A stretch of DNA of 64,000 nucleotides. Origin: Sympetrum striolatum. Taxonomy: Eukaryota; Arthropoda; Insecta; Odonata; Libellulidae. The stretch is taken from the NCBI GenBank assembly GCA_947579665.1, contig OX388341.1, forward strand, positions 2,728,001 through 2,792,000, given 5' to 3'. Under the pieces are notes generated by a model, which worked only from the letters and a program-made list of their open reading frames with translations, was not told the DNA's origin and made no database searches. The position numbers and the translations under genes were made by a program. Positions 56,808-64,000 of this stretch are shown in pieces (the first letter of the stretch is position 1; every line of letters begins with the position of its first letter).

Positions 56808-56898
56808 CTTGTCTGATATCCAGGTCCGTTTCTGTGACATCTGCAGAGGTCGTCATGAGGACAATGGCTATAAGCACAGCATACGCAATCGCGTGCAT
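56808..56898 (-). CDS. Isolated signal-peptide exon, phase-1 donor
   Basis: ATG at 56898, 30 codons beginning MHAIAYAVLIAIVLMTTSAD, a typical secretory signal with a small-residue cleavage site, then VTETDLDIRQ. The donor CAAG|GTGAGC at 56808/56807 leaves one base, the same phase as the first exon of the pacifastin gene on the same strand 11 kb downstream. It could be an alternative first exon of that gene, the first exon of a neighbouring paralogue whose inhibitor exons are lost, or a chance open frame. No other exon was found between 56.8 and 45.8 kb. Confidence 0.5.
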
Positions 56899-58964
56899 CT
56901 TCGCCTCTACAGAAGACTCTCAAGGTCGGCCACACCTTTCTGGGACACTCATCCCCTCCCCTACGGGACAGCGATTCATCTCGTAATTATGCCAACAGCT
57001 GTTTCCAGAGATATTCCAATGGCTGCAATGATCCCCAATAGGGAAGGAGTAAACAATGTGTATGCACGTACGATGTACAGTCATTTGCATAAGTCTGTGG
57101 GCATGTTCTGTTGCTGCTCTAGCGGCCAAAGAGTGCACTTAAAATTTCTGTTGGTACTGCATGACTTGCAAGAAGGAAGGAAAACAGAGGTGGGGGTAAA
57201 TGTTTTGGAACTAAAGCCGAGTGAGGTGAAATAAGAGACTTCGGAATTTTTTGGGAACTGCATTCGAATAGAGAAGCGCCTCGCACCATTGAAAAGAGCT
57301 GGAAAATTTGATTATTTTGGTCTGCGACTGAGAAATTTACAGAAAAGAAAGGATTTTCTGTTTTGAGCAACGAGCAACGTTGAGGCAATTGCGAGGGACT
57401 TCAGCCTTCTAGCATATGAAATCTGAGTGTTAATGCTAATATTTTCGCTTCATAAGATGCTTTCAGGTTGAATATTCATCTAAAATGTAGCGGAATGATA
57501 TTTATGTGTTACATTGATTTTGGTTTTAGCTTTTTAACATACTAATTCTTTTCTATTAAATATTACCACGCTTAAATAGACAATAGAAGTATCACAACAA
57601 CGAAAATATGTTTTCATTTCCTACCCCAATTTAAGCGATACCTTTTCCTGAGAAATTTTTTAAAGCCTTCTTTTGGATCTATTAATTTCATTGAAGTCAT
57701 ACGCTCTAGTATTAAAATGAATTTCTATTGAATTGCTCGATTAATAGAAGATACTAATTTTATAAGTAGTTATTGCGGTTATTTACGAATTCAGCGTTGT
57801 GACTGGCAAATTTCCCCATTATATTATTATATCCTCGCGGAATACGAATGTGGAAACGTAAGAATAAGGGATCTGTCATTCCTGATAAATATCGGAATGA
57901 ATGAAATACGGAGGATTTTTTGAATACTAAAGGAAGAACTTATATACTGGGTTGATTATTTTTTTCGACGCTCTTTTTCCAAATACTGAAAAATCTCCAT
58001 TCATCTTTCTTTACCAATTACGTATACTCTATGTTTTTGATCATTAAATTCATTCTCAACCTATTGTATTTAATAATTATATTATTATTGAAATATTTTT
58101 ACGTGTTTTATCTTGTTTTATGCTACATTGTTTGCAATTTAGAATTAGTATTTTTTGTGAAGATGTTTTATTTTATTTGATTGCTTGTAGTGAATATGTA
58201 TTTTTTCCTTGTCTTTTCTGCACTGCGAAGATATCTGTATCCTCTCTACCCAGCGGTAATTTTATTTTTAACCTTCTATTTTCTTCGTCCTGGTTTTGCC
58301 TTTGTTTATATTCTATTCAGTTTTAGCAATATATATTAATGTTATCCAATAACCATTTTTACGCTTCAGAATCTTTGGGAAACAGAAGAAAACCACCTAC
58401 AAGCTTAACGCACTATATCAGTTTGTATCTTTTCTTTCCTTTTAAATTTGTTTCTATCATTTCCGTCAAGAAAATGAAAAACATCAAGTGAGTGAACACA
58501 TCTTGGCCTCACTTATTTCATGACTCTACATCATTCGCTATAAAGCATACAATCAAACCGTCATTCGTTAGTTAATATAATTTTCTTCAATCTATCTCTC
58601 TACTCATTTCTCCCTCCTGTGAACAGGAATCTTGATAAAGGCCTCTATTGTCCCTTATACGTAAATTGGCGTCATATACCACTCAGGCATGGCAATGCAG
58701 ACCATTGTCGTAGAAGATGCTGTTCAGGAGACTCAATGATAGCCACTATATAAGCGGGATATGACAATCTCAATCTTTCAAACGATGGGAAATGAAAGGG
58801 AAAGGTTTCATTGGCTGAGATGTTTAAATAAGTAATCAAAACCACAAACCGAAAAGAGTCATTCTTTATTTTGCTATATTTTTTCACAGATTACTGGTTG
58901 TCTTATTGTCATATAGTTATCATTGGTCTTCTTTTTGAACAAATACTGCGCCTTCCTTTGTTGA
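56899..58964. other. Sequence without recognised genes
   Basis: Open frames around 56672-57388 on both strands have no recognisable domain. The rest is AT-rich. Confidence 0.5.
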
Positions 58965-59051
58965 TGTTATACTTCTTTGCGCTCGTTGTAACGGGATGGG
59001 GTGTCGGTCGAAAAACCGCGTAACGCGTGAGATTTTTCGCGTTAGATTTTT
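58965..59051 (-). mobile_element. SINE body fragment, copy 1
   Basis: 87 bp differing by only about one base from 59435-59521. It contains the GC-rich palindromic core AACCGCGTAACGCGTGAG. It lacks a tRNA-like head. Confidence 0.7.
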
Positions 59052-59089
59052 CTGTAAGTGCCTTTTTATACCTTTTTCTTTTGCGGAAT

Positions 59090-59320
59090 TTAATCAGAAA
59101 TAATGGTCGTACGAAATCGGGATGAACCTCAAAAGAAAGGAAATTGAACAAAGATTCTTATTATGGTCGTGGAATATTGTATTCGAGTCAAAATTGAGAG
59201 AAATCAGACAAAAATGACGAAAAATTTGCGTAATTTTGAGGGCATAAACAACTCCCTAACGACAAAGGTGATTGTGGAACTTAACTCCGTTAAGAATACA
59301 CTGAAAAGATGGCCTCGTAA
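59090..59320 (+). repeat. Dispersed repeat family X, copy 3
   Basis: The longest-conserved copy: GAACAAAGATTCTTATTATG, AATATTGTATTCGAGTC, then AACAACTCCCTAACGACAAA and GATTGTGGAACTTAACTC. It lies between the two SINE body copies. Confidence 0.5.
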
Positions 59321-59434
59321 GAAATATACAGGCGAAGAAGAGCCGTCGTTTTATGGTAATTAAACCATTAAAATGCTGTAAAATTAGACAAATGAAAGGC
59401 TCCGACATTGCAAAAGGTGATGGCTGATTTTTGA

Positions 59435-59620
59435 AGTTATACTTCTTTGCGCTCATTGTAACGGGATGGGGTGTCGGTCGAAAAACCGCGTAACGCGTGA
59501 GATTTTTCGCGTTAGATTTTTTGAAAAATAATTTCTGAAAAAAAATTCCAGCCGGGTATCGAACCTGGAACTCTAGCGTGGTAGGCAAGCATCTTAACCA
59601 TTCACCCACCAGTTGCACGT
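59435..59620 (-). mobile_element. tRNA-Gly-derived SINE
   Basis: On the minus strand, 59616-59548 forms a tRNA-like head with A box TGGTTAAGATG (59600-59590) and B box GGTTCGATACC (59565-59555). The anticodon-arm segment GCTTGCCTACCACGC resembles tRNA-Gly. The acceptor stem does not pair, so this is a SINE promoter and not a tRNA gene. The body, 59521-59435, repeats 59051-58965 and ends AAGAAGTATAACTTC. That terminal segment also occurs at 60338-60352. Confidence 0.72.
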
Positions 59621-59819
59621 ATTGCAGAGAGACTTGTAACCCCGCGAGGAATCCCCCTCCAATGTGTTTATGCTTTAATATGCAAAAAATATTACCTGAG
59701 ATTGCAAAATGCAAAGGCTGGATTTTGAAATTAAAAATTATTAATCGATCAAGTTTTGTCATTTTCGTGGATGAAAAACTGGTTAAAATTAGGGAGAATT
59801 CTTATATCAGATTTCGTTT

Positions 59820-60118
59820 GGGATACTAGGCATTTTTTGAAAAATGATAATTTTCATGAAATCCCAATGATAATGAGCGGTGATTTCAACATCAATTTTG
59901 CCGGTGACAAAACAGAGCCATTGATAAATTTCCTAAAAGAAAAGCTAGACTTGGTAATGTCGAATGATAAGAAACAAAGTACGACCAAATACGGGTCGAC
60001 CATCGATGCTGTATTTAGTAGATATCTTGAAAGGATTGAATCTAGAATATTTGTTAGTTACTTTAGTTATCATAAACCGATTGTGTCTTTCTTGGAATAC
60101 AGTGTGATTTCTAATTAG
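59820..60118 (+). pseudogene. Endonuclease/exonuclease/phosphatase domain fragment (Helentron- or LINE-like)
   Basis: The frame contains MSGDFNINFAG (GDFN at 59878-59889), TTKYGSTIDAVFSRYL and FVSYFSYHKPIVS, the Asp-Asn and His motifs of AP-endonuclease-type EEP domains. The STIDAVF...VSYFSYHKPI wording is like endonuclease domains fused to Helentron/PIF1-type proteins. I could not find the helicase or Rep part, so a LINE origin remains possible. It ends at a stop at 60116-60118. Confidence 0.6.
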
Positions 60119-61039
60119 GAACCAGAAAATAGTCAAGATGAAAGAATGATTGTAGAAGAGATTATTGATAATGATGATGTATAAGTTTGTAATATAATAA
60201 TGAAGGCACACTTAATAATATATTGAAGAGAAATAAATTGGATAACAGAGGAAAAGGTCTTATGTTTCATTTACACATCCTGTCCGTCTGTGCGTGTGTG
60301 TGTGTGTGTGTGTGGATGGGCGTGTGCGAATGGCCAAAGAAGTATAACTTCCACCGTCTGGTCCGACGCAGACCCAATTTCTTTTACTTTAATCTGGTAT
60401 TTTCACTCTACAATGAACAAATGTCTATTTGATAGAAAATTAGGGAACAGGAAAGACTGTTTTAGCTGCAGTGCTATTGCAACTTTCGTGAGAGGCCGTC
60501 ACAATGTATCTAAATGGCAATGCAAGATATCTTAAGAGGAGGCATAACAGCACACAAAATAATACCATGCAGCGCCACTCGTTTATTGGATTTGTTTAAA
60601 ACAAGGGATTGGGACAAAAGGAAAACCCGCGAAGCAACTGTTCTGCCTTGAGAAGAGAATGATGGAGAATATCTCACAAAGCTTCAAGGGTGAGATGAAA
60701 ATTGCTGTTTTCCACATTTTAATTTTCTTCTCGCAAAAATAGTAATCGCAAACAAGGGCAAAGAGAAGTAGCATAGAACAGGTAAAATTAGTAAAATAGA
60801 ACAGGTATTCTATTAATATAGGTAAGAGGCACGAGAGGAGTGCAGTGGATGGCGATATAGATAAATTAAACAATATTCTATCAAATGCGAGTGAAGATTG
60901 GCTTAGCGGGATGCGGTGTATTTGCGAGAAATACCTCTAATAAGAGGTTAGCGACTTGCGTAATTTTTTACCATGTGATTCGTGTGATAGAGACCGGAAT
61001 GCAAAGAGAGATAGATTCTAAGCTTGAGTATATGACTGT
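60119..61039. other. Spacer with GT microsatellite
   Basis: (GT)n at about 60293-60314, then GCCAAAGAAGTATAACTTCC shared with the SINE end. The rest shows no recognised gene. Confidence 0.6.
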
Positions 61040-61260
61040 ATATTCATATATGGATACTTCTACGGATATATTCATACCTACCTAGGATACCATCTCTGAG
61101 TCTAAACCAAAAGCGTCATTGACCAAGTGATTTTCCTTTCGAATAAACCCCTAACATAAGACCCCAGGAAAAAGGGGATATGGATCCATCCTAGATTGGA
61201 TCTATCACGGACCCAAAATCTCGTTTTTCCAAATAACAGTATATTTTTGAGAATTTTAGA
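61040..61260 (-). repeat. Diverged satellite-family remnant
   Basis: Contains ATACTTCTACGGATATATTC, a CTAGGATACCAT segment, GTCTAAACCAAAAGCGTCATTG and CCCCAGGAAAAAGG. These correspond to the unit-start and A-type monomer of the main array (CTTCTCCGGATTCATTC, GATACAAATTC, CTAAACCACAAGCGTCATTG and CCAGGAAAAA). The GGTTCGA motif itself has decayed. Confidence 0.6.
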
Positions 61261-61554
61261 AACTTTTTAGATAGTTCAATTAATGATTGCAATTCAAGTA
61301 TTGGCAACGTGTGAGAAAAAGTCATAATTTCTTACTATAGTCTGCAACTTTCCAAATAAAAAAACTCTCGATAAGCAAAGATTACTGAAAAGTGCTTATT
61401 CGGCTAACTACATGAGGTGAATGTTATATTTCGAAGGAATTTCAGTTGGTATGTAACAAGTTCTACCATGCCACGGTAAAGGAAATTTGGTCTCTCGAAC
61501 CCAAATTTACCAGTTTTTTAAATGGTTCAAAGCGCTGTCACTATTCGAATCCCA

Positions 61555-62900
61555 CCCAATCCGGACCAACTTTTCCCTTCCCACCCACTCACTTCCACCT
61601 AACTCCCTTCCCACCCTCACCCTTCCCACCCTCTCCCATCCCACCCTCCCCATTCCCAAACTCCCCCTACCGAACCTCTCCCTTCCCACCCTCTCCCATC
61701 CCACCCTCTCCCATCCCACCCTCTCCCTTCCCACCCTCACCCTTCCAACCCTCTCCCTTCCCACCCTCTCCCATCCCACCCTCCCCCTTCCCACCCTCTC
61801 CCTTACCACCCACTCCCATCCCACCCTCCCCAATCCCACCCTCTCCCTTACCACCCACTCCCTTCCCACCCTCTCCCTTCCCAGCCTCTCCCACCCCTCC
61901 CTCCCCCTTCCCACCCTCCCCCTTCCCACCCTCTCCCTTCCCACCCCCTCTCCATTCCCAACCTCTAATTTCCCACCCTTACCACCCTCCCCCTTTCCAC
62001 CCTCTCCCATCCCACCCTCTCCTATCCCACCCTCTCCCTTCCCACCCTCACCCTTCCAACCCTCTCCCTTCCCACCCTCTCCCATCCCACCCTCCCCCTT
62101 CCCACCCTCTCCCTTACCACCCACTCCCATCCCACCCTCCCCAATCCCACCCTCTCCCTTCCCACCCTCTCCCTTCCCACCCTCTCCCTTCCCAGCCTCT
62201 CCCATCCCTCCCTCCCCCTTCCCACCCTCCCCCTTCCCACCCTCTCCCTTCCCACCCACTCTCCATTCCCAACCTCTAATTTCCCACCCTTACCACCCTC
62301 CCCCTTTCCACCCTCTCCCTTTCCGCCCTCTCCCTTCCCACCCTCTCCCTTACCACCCACTCCCATCCCACCCTCCCCAATCCCACCCTCTCCCTTACCA
62401 CCCACTCCCTTCCCACCCTCTCCTTTCCCAACCTCCCCCTTCCCACCCTCCCCCTTCCCACCTAACCCTTCCCAAACTAACCCTTCCCAAACTAACCCTT
62501 CCCACCCTCTCCCTTCATACCCTCTCCCATCCCACCCGCACCCTTACCACCCTCCCCCTTTCCACCCTCTCCCTTACCACCCACTCCCATCCCACCCTCC
62601 CCAATCCCACCCTCTCCCTTACCACCCACTCCCTTCCCACCCTCTCCTTTCCCAACCTCCCCCTTCCCACCCTCCCCCTTCCCACCTAACCCTTCCCAAA
62701 CTAACCCTTCCCAAACTAACCCTTCCCACCCTCTCCCTTCATACCCTCTCCCATCCCACCCGCACCCTTCCCACCCTCTCCCCCCCCACTCGAACCCTTA
62801 CCACTTTCACCCTTCCCACCCTCAGCCTTACCTCCCTCTCCCTTCCCACCCTCTCCCTTCCTACCCTCTCTCTTTCCACCCTCTCCCTTCCCATGCTCTT
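61555..62900. repeat. 15-bp pyrimidine minisatellite with longer-period duplications
   Basis: About 1.35 kb of variants of CCCTTCCCACCCTCT on the plus strand. Higher-order copying is visible. A block with CCTTACCACCCACTCC and CTCCATTCCCAACCTC repeats at an offset of 311 bp (61801 to 62112 and 61950 to 62261). A block with CCTAACCCTTCCCAAAC repeats at 224 bp (62348 to 62572 and 62461 to 62685). The long open frames on both strands arise because 15 is a multiple of 3 and the unit has no stops. Confidence 0.95.
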
Positions 62901-64000
62901 ACTAACCACCCCAATTTTTTTGTTAACCTCCCACTCCCTCCCTCCTCTCACATACCCCTCACTTCTTTCTATCCTTCTCTTAATCAGCCTCCTCCGTCTT
63001 ATAACTTCTCTCCCTTTTCCCCATGAGATTTATTCAGAGGATAAGTAACAGCGATACAATGAAAGGTTACAGAATATATAAATTATACATCATCCTGCCT
63101 TACATATCATTAGAAATCTATACATACTACAATAGTTATTTAGGTTCAGGGTGCTAGGAAATTTTTATATTTTTTATTATATATAAATTTCAAGTAATAG
63201 GAAACAATACAACTTCGGGCCTTACAATTTTTAAACTATACATGATTGAAAATATATTTTGGCTCGGAAAAAATATTAACTTTTAACTTTCTATTCATCT
63301 TACGTGTTCTATATAAAGATGCGCATAGATCAATAAACAAATTCAATCTCTAAAGATTGAATAAACACCGAATAGATACGAAAAAATAAACTTTCAAAAA
63401 TAATTTTAATCTTGTATCATCATTAGTCATATAGTAGTTTAAAAGTTAAAAAAGCTTCAAATTGTATACATAGATTCACTGATTTTTACAGTTGATTGTT
63501 CATTAAATAATTTAGAATGCAATTATATGACTGTAATGTGCACTGTGCTGGGAAACTTCAGTTCACTTCAAAAGTCACGGATTTTATTTCACAAGGAAGT
63601 TTATATTTTATTCTTCCCAATCTTAAATTGGTCACTATGCCGTCCCCCGCCGTAGCAGCACAATTCAGTCCCCGACGTCGTCCTTCGAGAAAAATAATAT
63701 CTGTAAAACCAAAAACGAAACTTAGTCGCGACACACATTTTCAGTACTTAAATCATGTATCGCATAAGCGGAGACTCCGCAAAGCACAACTGTCTGTTAT
63801 AACGCAATGTTATTAATCTACACAAAACGTTAATTCAGGATGCGTCTTAAATTAGAGAATCCCCATGTTTCACTATTATGTCATTGCGTTATTATATGTC
63901 ATAAGTTTTTTCAATTTTTTAAAATGTCTATTCCATTCCACGAAGTCACGCTTCAGCATATTAATTTTATGTATGATTCCTTTATAAATAATTTGTTTTT
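62901..64000. other. AT-rich sequence without recognised features
   Basis: No gene or repeat recognised. The open frame at 63517-63816 has no family resemblance. Confidence 0.5.

Noticed and set aside
59548..59616. Intact tRNA-Gly gene on the minus strand
   Set aside because: A and B boxes are present, but the acceptor ends do not pair and the sequence continues into a repeated SINE body.
61446..62689. Long open frames encoding Pro-rich (and on the minus strand Gly/Glu-rich) repeats
   Set aside because: They exist in several frames on both strands because the 15-bp repeat is a multiple of three and has no stop codons. There is no start context, signal or domain.

Overview
The window is nuclear DNA from an arthropod, most likely an insect. 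The evidence is a multi-exon pacifastin-type protease-inhibitor gene (a family known from insects and crustaceans), spliceosomal introns of 72-74 bp with GT..AG ends, and many eukaryotic transposon families: Ty3/gypsy, RTE-like and Jockey-like LINEs, a Penelope-like element, hAT and other TIR elements, and a tRNA-derived SINE. No bacterial-style genes are present. Real coding sequence is a small part of the 64 kb. Homology calls are by reading motifs; no database search was run.

Bases 1-22,296 are one complex satellite array. Its monomers are 148-176 bp long and fall into six recurring types that follow each other in a fixed order, making a unit of about 1.08 kb. Nearly every monomer carries a motif that reads GGTTCGANNCC on one strand, which matches the B box / T-arm of tRNA genes, and 63-84 bp further on a second conserved box (CCCGATA-like). 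Units start and end with constant sequences, including the hairpin GCTTGCA-TAC-TGCAAGC, and are separated by TA-rich spacers. Blocks of the array reverse orientation at these spacers. Diverged fragments of the same family lie at 26,835-28,665, 42,835-43,440 (inside a pacifastin intron), 53,916-55,480 and 61,040-61,260.

Downstream of the array, 23,000-23,721 (+) holds four short exons of an AKAP7-like 2H-phosphoesterase-fold protein. They carry a one-base frameshift, and Arg replaces the first catalytic-type His. A probable terminal exon lies at 35,807-35,966. The intervening sequence contains an 80-bp-arm inverted repeat with a hammerhead-ribozyme core on each strand (26,316-26,503) and a decayed Ty3/gypsy element (30,028-35,305). 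The 5' LTR of that element is split by a TIR transposon, which is itself split by a hAT MITE.

Bases 37,241-37,990 hold a Penelope-like element remnant on the minus strand: a GIY-YIG domain followed by a second hammerhead-like core. The pacifastin gene occupies 45,784-41,701 (-). Its four coding exons are all joined by phase-1 introns and encode a signal peptide plus three inhibitor domains. A second signal-peptide exon, also phase 1, lies upstream at 56,898-56,808 (-) with no downstream exons recognised.

From 46 to 61 kb the sequence is mostly transposon remnants: three LINE fragments, a tandemly duplicated unknown element, a Gly-tRNA-derived SINE and an endonuclease domain resembling that of Helentrons. 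At 61,555-62,900 there is a 15-bp pyrimidine-rich minisatellite with a G-quadruplex-prone complementary strand. The last 1.1 kb is AT-rich and featureless.
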